A DNA stretch of 64,000 nucleotides from Chloroflexota bacterium (GTDB lineage: Bacteria > Chloroflexota > UBA6077 > FW602-bin22): the NCBI GenBank assembly GCA_004297775.1, contig SCUE01000032.1:1-64000 (forward strand), in the 5' to 3' direction. How positions within the stretch are numbered: the first letter of the stretch is position 1; each line of letters starts with the position of its first letter. Below are positions 34,347-42,743 of the stretch, one piece after another. The notes below the pieces were generated by a model, which made no database searches, was not told the origin of the DNA, and saw nothing but the letters and a program-made list of their open reading frames with translations. A program made the translations under genes and the position numbers.

Positions 34347-35490
34347 CCGATTCCAATCCCTCCTTGATGCCATGCCAGATTGCCTCTGGCCGGATCAGCG
34401 CGCCGCCGGCGTGATTCACGCGAATGACCGGGCGGGCGGTGTATCGGTCGACCTCGCGAGCCATCTGGCCGAGGTTCATCTCGGGGAATACGAACGCCTT
34501 GACGCGTTCGCCGATATCGGCGATGAACTCCCCGGGAAACGGCCAGAGCGTGATGAGACGCAGCAGACCGACCCGATGGCCGGCATCGCGCGCCTCGTTG
34601 ACGACTCGCTTCGCCACCCGTGCCGAGCTACCGAAAGCGACCACGACGATCTCAGCGTCGTCCAGGCGATCCGCCTCGTATCTGATCAGCTCGGGCGCTG
34701 AATCGGTGATCTTCCGGCACAGCCGGCGTACCAGACGATCGTGCACGTCGGCCGTTGTGGCGGGATAGCCGCGCTCGTCATGCGTCAGGCCGGTGACGTG
34801 CACGCGGTAGCCGGCGCCGATCGGCGGCATCGGCGGCACCAGATCGCTGCCCGGTTCGAACGCCTTGAAACCGTTACCGGCGGGAGCGGTTGGCAGCCGA
34901 CGACCGACGATCTCCACACGGCCAGATGCCGGAATCTCGACGGGCTCAGTGAGATGTCCGACGATCTCATCACTCATCACGAAGACCGGGGTTCGGAACC
35001 GTTCGGCCGTGTTGAACGCCTGAATCGTGAGGTCGAACATCTCCTGGCACGAAGCTGGGGCATACGCGACCGGCTCCCAGTCGCCGTGCGAGCCCCATTT
35101 CGCCTGCATCACGTCCGCCTGGGCCACGAGCGTCGGCAACCCGGTCGAGGGCCCGCCACGCTGGACGTCGACGATGACGCACGGCGTCTCGGTCATCGCC
35201 GCCAGGCCGATGTTCTCCATCATCAGCGAGAAGCCCGGACCAGACGTGGCCGTCATCGCTCGGGCGCCACCCCAGGAAGCGCCGAGGACGGCCGCGATCG
35301 ACGCGAGCTCGTCCTCCATCTGAATGTACGTGCCGCCGGTCTCGGGCAGCCGTCGCGACAGGTGCTCGGCGATTTCGGTCGAGGGGGTGATCGGATACCC
35401 CGCGAAGAAGCCGCACCCGGCCGCGAGCGCGCCCTCGGCGCACGCCATGTCGCCGTTGATGAAGAGTCGTCGCGACCGCTCGACCGCCAT
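34309..35490 (-). CDS. korA: 2-oxoacid:ferredoxin oxidoreductase alpha subunit
   Basis: A 393-residue subunit of KorA type, without a fused gamma domain. GYPITPSTEIAEHLSRRLP near residue 32, QMEDELASIAAVLGASWGGARAMTATSGPGFSLMMENIG (about 57-95), and VDVQRGGPSTGLPT (about 107-120) are the family's conserved pyrimidine-domain motifs. The 2-oxoacid substrate (2-oxoglutarate, pyruvate or another) cannot be fixed from sequence alone; kor names are used because of the subunit layout. Start shares one base with the ferredoxin subunit stop (TGATG). Confidence 0.92.
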   Translation of the reverse strand: MAVERSRRLFINGDMACAEGALAAGCGFFAGYPITPSTEIAEHLSRRLPETGGTYIQMEDELASIAAVLGASWGGARAMTATSGPGFSLMMENIGLAAMTETPCVIVDVQRGGPSTGLPTLVAQADVMQAKWGSHGDWEPVAYAPASCQEMFDLTIQAFNTAERFRTPVFVMSDEIVGHLTEPVEIPASGRVEIVGRRLPTAPAGNGFKAFEPGSDLVPPMPPIGAGYRVHVTGLTHDERGYPATTADVHDRLVRRLCRKITDSAPELIRYEADRLDDAEIVVVAFGSSARVAKRVVNEARDAGHRVGLLRLITLWPFPGEFIADIGERVKAFVFPEMNLGQMAREVDRYTARPVIRVNHAGGALIRPEAIWHGIKEGLESDGRPDFRRRYRR

Positions 35491-35762
35491 CAGTTCACCT
35501 CGACCGTGTAGATGGCAAACTCAGGACAGACGATCTCGCAAAACCCACAGTTGACGCAGCCGAATTCCTTGCCAGCGGCGACAATCGGATAGCGATAGCC
35601 CTTCGCATTCGTCTCGCTCGACTCGGCCAGCACGTCCTCGGGGCAGAACTCGATACAGAAGCGGCACTCCTTGCACCGCGCGGTCAGGACGTACACCTGG
35701 CCGCGCGGCCGGGTGACGGACCCGAGATCGAGATACTGCCGAATCGGCGCACTCCGTGCCAC
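35490..35762 (-). CDS. korD: 2-oxoacid:ferredoxin oxidoreductase delta subunit (2[4Fe-4S] ferredoxin)
   Basis: A ferredoxin subunit of about 90 residues. The two cluster motifs are CKECRFCIEFCPEDVL and CVNCGFCEIVCPEFAI. It takes electrons from the oxidoreductase core. GTG 35762 is preferred because AGGAG lies nine bases upstream; the ATG at 35771 touches the same AGGAG directly. First gene of the nine-gene operon that runs to 25586. Confidence 0.9.
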   Translation of the reverse strand: MARSAPIRQYLDLGSVTRPRGQVYVLTARCKECRFCIEFCPEDVLAESSETNAKGYRYPIVAAGKEFGCVNCGFCEIVCPEFAIYTVEVN

Positions 35763-35831
35763 GGCGCTCATCTCCTGATTGCCCGGCCACCACGGTCAAA
35801 CTACTGATAGACAGGTACGTTGCGTGCCGAT

Positions 35832-35860
35832 AGACTATCCACTACTGATCGATCAGTCAA
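35832..35860 (-). promoter_or_regulatory. near-consensus promoter of the OFOR-Hdr-ETF operon
   Basis: On the minus strand TTGACT (35855-35860), 17 bases, then TAGTCT (35832-35837). Transcription would begin near 35825, giving a leader of about 60 bases before korD. It is the best-matching promoter I found in the window. Confidence 0.7.
35844..35857. promoter_or_regulatory. 14-bp palindromic operator ACTGATCGATCAGT
   Basis: A perfect palindrome overlapping the -35 and spacer of the operon promoter. A second, weaker copy matching 10 of 14 bases (actgatagacaggt) lies at 35803-35816, just downstream of the start of transcription. Size and position fit a TetR-type repressor site; the tandem-HTH TetR at 25586 is the candidate binder. 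Confidence 0.65.
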
Positions 35861-35942
35861 TATCAGTAAATACTACTTAGTCGCGCGCATGCGGTCATTC
35901 GGTCGGCGCGCCGATGGCGCGTCGGCCGTCGAGGAGGTTGGC

Positions 35943-37571
35943 GTGGAGAGCCGAACAACGTCGCTCACGCTCGATCGTAAGGGGCGTCTCGAAATCGAGC
36001 CGAGCCACCCGCCCCGTCAGAGGGCCACCGAGCGGGTCGCGAACTGGCGCGAGGTGTTTCTCGGGTTCGATCCCGAGAGTGCGATAAATGAAGCGAGTCG
36101 CTGTATCCAGTGTCCCGGCGCGCCGTGCATGGTTGCGTGTCCGCTACACAACGACATTCCGGGCGCGCTCTGGCTGATCGAGCACGGCGATCCCGGCGCG
36201 GCCGGAGATGTCTTCCGGCGAACGTCGAATATGCCCGAGATTTGCAGCCGCGTCTGCCCGCAGGAGAAGCTCTGCGAGGGCGCTTGCGCGGTCGGGCGAA
36301 ACGGCGCCGGACGACCGGTCCAGATCGGCAAACTCGAACAGTTCTGCGCTGACTATCTCCTCCGGAACGACAGTCGGCCGGCGCGCCAGGTCGACGCGAC
36401 GCAGCCAACAATTGCCGTCGTCGGCGCCGGACCAGCCGGGCTCGCCGCGGCCGAGGAACTCGCCTTAGTCGGACATCCCGTCACGGTCTACGACGCGTGG
36501 CCGGTCGCGGGCGGAAATCTGCGCTACGGCATCCCCAGCTTCAAGCTCGACAAATCGCTGATCGATGCGCGAATCGCGCGTCTCGAAGCCCTGGGCGTGT
36601 CGTTCCGACCGAACGCGCGCCTTGGCGTCGACATCACGGTCGACGATCTTCTGAAAGTGAACGCGGCGGTCTTCCTGGCCTACGGCGCCAGCGGCGCGAA
36701 CCGCCTTGGCGTGCCCGGCGAGGAATTGCCCGGTGTGTACAGCGCGACCGAATTCCTGGTTCGCGCGAATCTCGATCCGGCCGATCGACCGGCTGCTCTT
36801 CAGGCGCCATTGAGCGTCGGATCGCGCGTCACCGTCATTGGCGGCGGCGACACCGCGATGGACTGCGTTCGGAGCGCTTTGCGGCTCGGCGTGCCAGACG
36901 TCGCCTGCGTCTATCGCCGGAGCGAAGCCGAAATGCCAGGGCGCATCGAGGAACGTCGCTACGCCCGCGACGAAGGCGCCGAGATCCACTTCCTGGCCGC
37001 GCCGATCCGCATCCTCGGCGACGGGCAGGTTTCCGCCGTCGAGTTCATACGGATGGGGCTCGCTGAGCCGGATCAGTCCGGTCGAAGAAGCGTCCGCCCA
37101 ATCGAGGGATCCGAGTTCACGATCCCAGCCGACATGGTCGTCGTCGCGGCCGGCTACCGCGTCGAAGACGGCGTCCTGGAGGTCGGCACTGGCATCGATA
37201 CCGGGCGCGGCGCGATCGTCGTCGTTGACGCGGAATCGGGCCGTACCAGCCGGCCGGGCGTCTTCGCCGGCGGCGATCTGACGACCGGCGCAAGCCTCGT
37301 CGTCACCGCTGTCGCGGCTGGCCGCCGGGCTGCCCGCGCCATCCACGAATCGGCGCGGTCCGAGTCGTTCGAGCCACGGCCGAGCACCGTCCCACCGCGA
37401 CACCTGAACCTCACGACTCTTCGGCTCTGGCGCGATGCCCTCACTGCCGAGGCAGAACGCCTCGCTGCCTCGCTCACCGACGTCGGAGTTGAAGGCCGAC
37501 GGATGGAGATCGAATTCGAGCTCGAACTGATCGACGACCGGCTGAGGGAAATCGCCCACGCGTCGGACTGA
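35943..37571 (+). CDS. GltD/NfnB-like NAD(P)H-dependent flavin oxidoreductase
   Basis: A 542-residue protein. The N-terminal cluster domain has CIQCPGAPCMVACP, then ICSRVCPQEKLCEGAC (ligands for two [4Fe-4S]). Next is the FAD Rossmann motif VVGAGPAGLAAAEELAL and the NAD(P)H motif VIGGGDTAMDCVRSALR. The architecture equals the glutamate synthase small subunit and NfnB, and no GltB gene is nearby. Divergent from the OFOR-Hdr-ETF operon and sharing its control region, it could pass electrons between NAD(P)H and ferredoxin or the Hdr complex. GTG 35943 has AGGAGG five bases before it; the earlier codon at 35820 would place the start inside the operator region. Confidence 0.88.
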   Translation: MESRTTSLTLDRKGRLEIEPSHPPRQRATERVANWREVFLGFDPESAINEASRCIQCPGAPCMVACPLHNDIPGALWLIEHGDPGAAGDVFRRTSNMPEICSRVCPQEKLCEGACAVGRNGAGRPVQIGKLEQFCADYLLRNDSRPARQVDATQPTIAVVGAGPAGLAAAEELALVGHPVTVYDAWPVAGGNLRYGIPSFKLDKSLIDARIARLEALGVSFRPNARLGVDITVDDLLKVNAAVFLAYGASGANRLGVPGEELPGVYSATEFLVRANLDPADRPAALQAPLSVGSRVTVIGGGDTAMDCVRSALRLGVPDVACVYRRSEAEMPGRIEERRYARDEGAEIHFLAAPIRILGDGQVSAVEFIRMGLAEPDQSGRRSVRPIEGSEFTIPADMVVVAAGYRVEDGVLEVGTGIDTGRGAIVVVDAESGRTSRPGVFAGGDLTTGASLVVTAVAAGRRAARAIHESARSESFEPRPSTVPPRHLNLTTLRLWRDALTAEAERLAASLTDVGVEGRRMEIEFELELIDDRLREIAHASD

Positions 37572-37701
37572 CCACCGCCGTCAGACTGCACGATGGACGA
37601 AACCCGCCTGTCGCTGACCGAGAAACACTCGCGGCGTCGGGCCGAACGCCACACGATCCTCACCCTGCCGCCCGGCTATTGGTTGTCGCGTCGCGTCAAT
37701 A

Positions 37702-37731
37702 TTGATAAAGTTGATCTGGTAACTCTACTAT
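37702..37731 (+). promoter_or_regulatory. promoter TTGATA-18-TACTAT, leaderless
   Basis: TTGATA (37702-37707), 18-base spacer, TACTAT (37726-37731), then 7 bases to the ATG at 37739. Transcription should start at or next to the codon. It drives the LLM-M20-ABC gene group. Confidence 0.65.
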
Positions 37732-37738
37732 CCCGGAG

Positions 37739-38731
37739 ATGGCGGGTGTGACACGGCTCAAGTTCGGATTCACTCTGCCGAATCGCGGGGTCATGTTCGG
37801 TCTGACGACGCCGGCGGAACTGGTCGAGGCCGGCGTCCGGGCCGAAGAAACTGGCCTCTTCGATTCGGTCTGGGTTGGTGACAGCCTCTTCGCCAAACCA
37901 CGCCTCGACTCGCTTGCGCTGCTCAACGGGCTGGCGACCCGAACGCGGCGCGTCAAGCTGGCGGTCGGATGCATGGCCAGCTTCCCAGTTCGCAATCCAA
38001 TCGTCTTCGCCTACGAGTGGGCCAGCTTCGACCAGATGTCGGAGGGCCGTTCGCTCCTGACCGTCTGCACCGGCATCGTACGTGGCGGCGCCAGTGCGAA
38101 GGAGGGTCAGCCGTTCGGGGTCGCCGACAATCGTCGGGCCCGGCTGATGACCGAGAACGTCCAGGTGGTGCGCAAGCTCTGGAATGACGACAACGCCTCC
38201 TTCCAGGGCGAGTTCACGAGCTTCGAGGGACTGACGCTTGGGCCGAAGCCCGTTCAGAAACCGTGCCCGATCTGGATCGCCTCCAACCCGGGCGGGTTCG
38301 ACCAGGATCAGAGCGCGATGGACCGGCCGCTCCGCCGCGTCGCCGAGATGGCCGATGGGTGGATGACGGTGAGCCTGCGGCCGAACGACTTCGCGGTCCG
38401 CCGGGGCAAGATCGAAGGTTTCTGCCGTGAGATCGGCCGCGATCCGACCACGCTTCCATCGATCGAGTACCACAACGTCAACATCAATCCGGACCGGGAA
38501 GCCGGCCTCGCCGAGTCGAAGCGCTTCCTGGACGCCTACTACGGACCGGTCTTCCCGATTCCGGCAATCGAGTCCTGGACTGCCCTCGGCACGCCCGAAC
38601 AGTGCATCGAGCACATCCGCGCCTTCGGCGCCCAGGGCGCCGATCAGATCTCGTTCCGGATTACCGCGTTCGACCAGAAGGGACAGTTCGAACGGCTGGT
38701 GCGCGACGTCCTGCCATATGTGAACGACTGA
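37739..38731 (+). CDS. LLM-class flavin-dependent oxidoreductase
   Basis: A 330-residue luciferase-like TIM-barrel protein. LKFGFTLPNRGVMFG at the N terminus, EETGLFDSVWVGDSLFAKPRLD (about 40), RTRRVKLAVGC, the long NVQVVRKLWNDDNASFQGEFTSFEG insert (about 140) and KPCPIWIASNPGG are family features. Members use FMN or F420 and many oxidise or open heterocyclic or sulfur compounds. The cofactor cannot be assigned here. First gene of a same-strand group with an M20 hydrolase and a family-5 ABC importer, so the substrate is probably an imported amide or heterocycle. Confidence 0.87.
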   Translation: MAGVTRLKFGFTLPNRGVMFGLTTPAELVEAGVRAEETGLFDSVWVGDSLFAKPRLDSLALLNGLATRTRRVKLAVGCMASFPVRNPIVFAYEWASFDQMSEGRSLLTVCTGIVRGGASAKEGQPFGVADNRRARLMTENVQVVRKLWNDDNASFQGEFTSFEGLTLGPKPVQKPCPIWIASNPGGFDQDQSAMDRPLRRVAEMADGWMTVSLRPNDFAVRRGKIEGFCREIGRDPTTLPSIEYHNVNINPDREAGLAESKRFLDAYYGPVFPIPAIESWTALGTPEQCIEHIRAFGAQGADQISFRITAFDQKGQFERLVRDVLPYVND

Positions 38732-38749
38732 GCTGAGGGAACGAGAGCG

Positions 38750-39922
38750 ATGATGGCCGTCACCGTGCGTGAGGATGTCGCGGCGCGGATCGACGCCGCC
38801 CGCGACGAACTGTTCGAATTGAGCCGTCGGCTGCACGCCCACCCGGAAATCTCCGGCGAGGAGCGGCAAGCGTCTGCCTGGCTTGCCGAAGCGCTCGAAC
38901 GGCATGGTTTTCGCGTCGAGCGCGGTGTTGCCGGACTCGAGACCGCGTTCGTCGCGACCGCCGGCGAGGGTAGTCCGATCCTCGGCATCGTGGCCGAATA
39001 CGACGCGCTGCCCGGAATCGGCCATGCCTGCGGCCACAACCTGATCGCGACCTCGGCGCTCGGTGCCGCGATCGGCGCACGTGACGCCGTGCTGGCCGCT
39101 GGCGGCACGCTCAAGGTCTTCGGCACGCCGGCCGAGGAGATCGGCCGCGGCAAGCAGCCGATGATCGACGCCGGCGTCTTCGCCGGCACCGAGGCCGCTC
39201 TGATGTTCCACCCGTTCCCCGGGCCGGAGGGCAAGGCTAGCTTGAGCACCGGGTCGCTGGCGATCTCGCTCTTCGACATCACCTACCACGGAAAAACCGC
39301 CCACGCGGCGGTCGCGCCCTGGAACGGCGTCAATGCCCTTGACGCCGTGGTCCAACTCTTCGTCGGAATCGGGCTCTTGCGCCAGCAGCTCCAGCCTGAC
39401 ACACGCTTGCACGGCATCATCACCAATGGCGGCCAGGCTTTCAACGTCATCCCGCATCTGACCGCCGCGCGCGTCGGCGTCCGCTCGCCGGACGGCACGT
39501 ACTTGCGTGAAGTCGTCACTCGGCTGCGCGACATCGCCGAAGCCGCGGCCAGGGCGTCCGGCACGAGGGTCGAGATCGAGCCGGTGATGTTTATGGACAG
39601 CATCCGCCCGAACGCGACCCTGACTGACGTCGTCTCGCGCAACCTCGGCGCGCTCGGACTGGCGGTCCAGCCGCCAAGGCCGACGCCGGCGTCGACCGAC
39701 TTCGGCAACCTAAGCCAGATCCTGCCGGCAGTGTCCTTCGGCATTCCGACGCATCCGCCCGAGGCCGGTCTACACACTCCGCTCGCCCACGCGGTCGGGA
39801 CCACCGATCGCGCCCACGAGGGCATGATCGTCGCCGCCAAGGCGATCGCTCTGAGCATCGCCGACCTCGCGCGCGACGCGACGCTGCGCGCGCGCGCCCG
39901 ACAGGAGATTGACAATGGTTAG
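38750..39922 (+). CDS. M20D-family amidohydrolase
   Basis: A 390-residue metallopeptidase-type hydrolase of the AbgB/indole-acetyl-amino-acid hydrolase group. RRLHAHPEISGEE near residue 27, GIVAEYDALPGIGHACGHN at about 80-98 (metal ligands Asp, Cys and His) and FGTPAEEIGRGK near 123 with the catalytic Glu pair are visible. The YHGKTAHAA segment near 180 belongs to the lid domain. It cuts N-acyl or aryl amides of amino acids. GAGGGAACGAGAGCG precedes the ATG. Its end overlaps the start of the binding-protein gene by 8 bases. Confidence 0.9.
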   Translation: MMAVTVREDVAARIDAARDELFELSRRLHAHPEISGEERQASAWLAEALERHGFRVERGVAGLETAFVATAGEGSPILGIVAEYDALPGIGHACGHNLIATSALGAAIGARDAVLAAGGTLKVFGTPAEEIGRGKQPMIDAGVFAGTEAALMFHPFPGPEGKASLSTGSLAISLFDITYHGKTAHAAVAPWNGVNALDAVVQLFVGIGLLRQQLQPDTRLHGIITNGGQAFNVIPHLTAARVGVRSPDGTYLREVVTRLRDIAEAAARASGTRVEIEPVMFMDSIRPNATLTDVVSRNLGALGLAVQPPRPTPASTDFGNLSQILPAVSFGIPTHPPEAGLHTPLAHAVGTTDRAHEGMIVAAKAIALSIADLARDATLRARARQEIDNG

Positions 39923-41621
39923 GTATCTCTCGCGCCGCCTATTGCTGACATCGGCTGTCGCGTCGGCGCTACTGGCGGCCTGCGGACCGGCCGCCGATTC
40001 GACGCCGCCGGTCGCGCCGGCGCAACCGGCCGCGGCCAGGCCCGCCGAGAGCAAGCCGGCCGCCACCAAGCCGGCCGAAAAGCCGCGCGGCGGCGACCAG
40101 ATCGTGTTCTCCGTCACCGGCACGCCGCTGACACTCAACCCCGCCTTCAGCGCCGTGTCCGACACGATCTACTTCTCGCAGTTCTTCTTCGACGGCCTGA
40201 CTCGCCCGGACGACAGTCTCCAGCCCGCTCCGAGTCTGGCCGAATCCTGGACCGTCTCCCCCGACGGCCTCAACTACACGTTCAATCTCCGTGGCGGCGT
40301 CAAGTTCCACGACGGCAAGGAGCTCACGTCGGCCGACGTGAAGTTCACGTGGGAGCTGATCTCGCACCCAGCCAACAAGACCGGTGCCCAACTCTACGGC
40401 TTCTTCTCGCGGATCAAGGGCGCCGCCGACTACCGGGCCGAGAAAGCGCCGGAGATCGTCGGTATTCAGACACCGGACCCGCGCACCGTCAAAGTCGAGC
40501 TGACCTCGGTCTACGCGCCATTCCTCTCGATCTCGGCCTTCCAGTCGATCCTGCCGAAGCACATTTACGGCGCGGTCCCGGTCGAACAACTCGACAAGCA
40601 CGAGCTCGCCCGAAAGCCGGTCGGGACCGGCCCATTCAAGCTGGTCGAGTTGAAGGACAACCAGCACGTGCTTCTCGACGCCAACACGGGATACTGGGGT
40701 GGACGGCCGAAGGTCGATCGTCTGGTCCTGAAGGTCGTTGCCGACGCGACCGTACTGCCGTCGCTGCTGCGCTCGGGCGAGGTCGACGTGATCGGCCTCT
40801 ACCGTGGCCTGCCGGTCCTGGATTACGCCGCGTTCGCGAAGGACCCGGCTTTCAAGATCGTCGATCTGGCTGCCCAGACCAATTGGTACGTCGAGTTCAA
40901 CCTGACCAATCCGCTCTTCCAGGACGCGCGCGTCCGTCAGGCGATCATCCGCGCGACCGATCGACGCGGCATCGTCGAGCACCTGTTGCTCGGCCACGGC
41001 CGGGTTGTGGATACGGTGATCCACCCGATCTCCTGGGGCTACAGCGAACGACCGGTCAAGTATGAATACGACCTCGAGGCGGCGAAGCGCCTCTTTGCCG
41101 AAGCCGGCTGGAAACCCGGTTCAGACGGCGTCCTGACCAAGGATGGCAAGCGCTTCGGCTTCGAGCTCATCACGTTCATGCCGGAGTACCCAGAGATCCT
41201 CCAAGAGCAATGGAAGAAGCTCGGCCTCGACGTTCAGCTCAAACGAGCCGACTTCTCGGCCGTCTGGGCGCCGGTATACCTCGCCAAGAAGCACGACGTC
41301 ATTGCGCTCCACCAGCCGATGGGAATCTACGCCGACCCGGACTATCCCCTGACCGGCTACTACTCGAGCCGACTGAACCGCAATACGTACAACAATCCTC
41401 GCGTCGACGAGATCATCGTCAAGGCGACCGGCACGACCGACCAGGCAGAGCGCAAGAAGGCTTACGCCGAGTTGAACGAGATCCTCGCCACCGATGCGCC
41501 ACACATGTGGATCGCGATGCCAGACGAGATCTGGACCCACAACACCAAAGTCCGCTTACCGGACAAGAAGCTCGGCTTCCTGATGCTCACGAACGTGAAG
41601 GACTGGGAGCGAATTGGCTAA
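39915..41621 (+). CDS. ABC importer substrate-binding lipoprotein, family 5
   Basis: A 568-residue extracytoplasmic protein of the DppA/OppA type. A Tat/Sec-like RRLLL start, a hydrophobic segment and the lipobox LLAAC (Cys near residue 23) indicate a lipoprotein. A Pro/Ala/Lys linker follows, then PSLAESWTVSPDGLNYTFNLRGGVKFHDG (about 97-125), the family signature. Members bind peptides, nickel, opines or oligosaccharides. ATG 39915 has AGGAG seven bases upstream and overlaps the M20 gene. Together with the M20 hydrolase it suggests import of a peptide-like or amide compound. Confidence 0.92.
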   Translation: MVRYLSRRLLLTSAVASALLAACGPAADSTPPVAPAQPAAARPAESKPAATKPAEKPRGGDQIVFSVTGTPLTLNPAFSAVSDTIYFSQFFFDGLTRPDDSLQPAPSLAESWTVSPDGLNYTFNLRGGVKFHDGKELTSADVKFTWELISHPANKTGAQLYGFFSRIKGAADYRAEKAPEIVGIQTPDPRTVKVELTSVYAPFLSISAFQSILPKHIYGAVPVEQLDKHELARKPVGTGPFKLVELKDNQHVLLDANTGYWGGRPKVDRLVLKVVADATVLPSLLRSGEVDVIGLYRGLPVLDYAAFAKDPAFKIVDLAAQTNWYVEFNLTNPLFQDARVRQAIIRATDRRGIVEHLLLGHGRVVDTVIHPISWGYSERPVKYEYDLEAAKRLFAEAGWKPGSDGVLTKDGKRFGFELITFMPEYPEILQEQWKKLGLDVQLKRADFSAVWAPVYLAKKHDVIALHQPMGIYADPDYPLTGYYSSRLNRNTYNNPRVDEIIVKATGTTDQAERKKAYAELNEILATDAPHMWIAMPDEIWTHNTKVRLPDKKLGFLMLTNVKDWERIG

Positions 41622-41705
41622 GGTGTCAGATACCAGCGGAAGGCTAATGTGCCGGTCCCGCGACGGTGGCGGATGATGCGCGTCACTCGCGCCGCCGCCT
41701 GACCA

Positions 41706-42659
41706 GTGCCGCGGTACATCCTCTACCGCCTCCCGCTGACGATCCTCGTCCTCTTCGGCGTGTCCATCCTCACGTTCGCCATCGTCCGTCTGGCGCCGGG
41801 CGACCCGTCCGCGCTGCTGGTGGATCCGACCCAGTTGACACGCGAGGAACAGGTCGCGGTGCGGCGCGAGCTGGGGCTCGAGGACCCGCTCCCCGTCCAG
41901 TACGTCCGGACGGTCACCGCGCTCGCGGCTGGGGAGCTGCGTTCGTTCCGGACCCGACGGCCGACCGTGGAGATGGTTCTCGAGGCGGCGCCTTCGACGC
42001 TACTGCTGGTTGGCTCCGCGGTCACGATTGGCGTGACGATCGGAGTCGCGATGGGCGCCGTCGCGGCGCTCAGGCCATACAGCCGACTCGACGACGCCGT
42101 CAGCGTCCTGGCGCTCTTCGGCTTGTCCGTGCCGAGTTTCTGGCTCGGCCTGATGCTGATCTACGTCTTCGCCGAGAACCTGCACTGGCTGCCGGCGTCC
42201 GGCCTGCGTCCATCGGGCTCGGACACATGGAACCCACTCGTCGTCGGTCCGCACCTGTTGATGCCGACGCTGGTGCTGGCTTCGGGAATGGTCGCGGCGG
42301 TTGCTCGCTACACGCGATCGAGCATGCTCGAGGCGTTGCGGAGCGACTACGTCCGAACCGCCCGAGCCAAAGGGCTGCGTGAGTCACAGGTCGTCGTTCG
42401 ACACGCGCTCCGCAACTCGCTGATCACGGTCGTAACGCTGGTGGGCGTGCTCGTCCCGATCCTGTTGAGCGGCTCGGTCGTCGTCGAATCGGTCTTCGGC
42501 ATCCCGGGCATGGGTCGGCTCGCCGTTAGCGCCGCGCTCGCCCGCGACTACCCGGTCGTGATGACGACGACGATGGTCGCGGCGGCGCTGGTCGTCCTCT
42601 CCAGCTTGGTCACCGACCTGGGCTATACCCTGGTTGACCCCCGGATCAGGCTGGGATAA
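41706..42659 (+). CDS. ABC importer permease, DppB-like
   Basis: A 317-residue membrane protein with six helices, first at residues 9-28 (LPLTILVLFGVSILTFAIV). LAPGDPSALL, LFGLSVPSFWLGLMLIYVFAENLHWLPASG and the EAA loop RSDYVRTARAKGLRESQVVVRHALRNSL near residue 220 are characteristic. GIPGMGRL follows. GTG start at 41706. It pairs with the next permease. Confidence 0.92.
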   Translation: MPRYILYRLPLTILVLFGVSILTFAIVRLAPGDPSALLVDPTQLTREEQVAVRRELGLEDPLPVQYVRTVTALAAGELRSFRTRRPTVEMVLEAAPSTLLLVGSAVTIGVTIGVAMGAVAALRPYSRLDDAVSVLALFGLSVPSFWLGLMLIYVFAENLHWLPASGLRPSGSDTWNPLVVGPHLLMPTLVLASGMVAAVARYTRSSMLEALRSDYVRTARAKGLRESQVVVRHALRNSLITVVTLVGVLVPILLSGSVVVESVFGIPGMGRLAVSAALARDYPVVMTTTMVAAALVVLSSLVTDLGYTLVDPRIRLG

Positions 42660-42743
42660 ACCGATGACCGTCCTCCCGAGTCGCGCCGCGCCGGAATGTC
42701 CGCTGGTCGGCGGCCGGCCTCGGGCTGTCGTCGGTGGCCGGCA

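Noticed and set aside
34346-34373. Earlier ATG of the OFOR beta subunit at 34373
   Set aside because: The AAGGAGG lies after it, so ATG 34346 is more likely.
36060-36085. GGTTCGATCC-like string resembling a tRNA T-arm
   Set aside because: It lies inside the GltD-like coding region and no cloverleaf can be drawn around it.
37676-39457. 593-codon minus-strand frame
   Set aside because: It spans antisense across two well-defined genes (LLM oxidoreductase, M20 hydrolase) and has shadow-like Arg/Asp/Glu composition.
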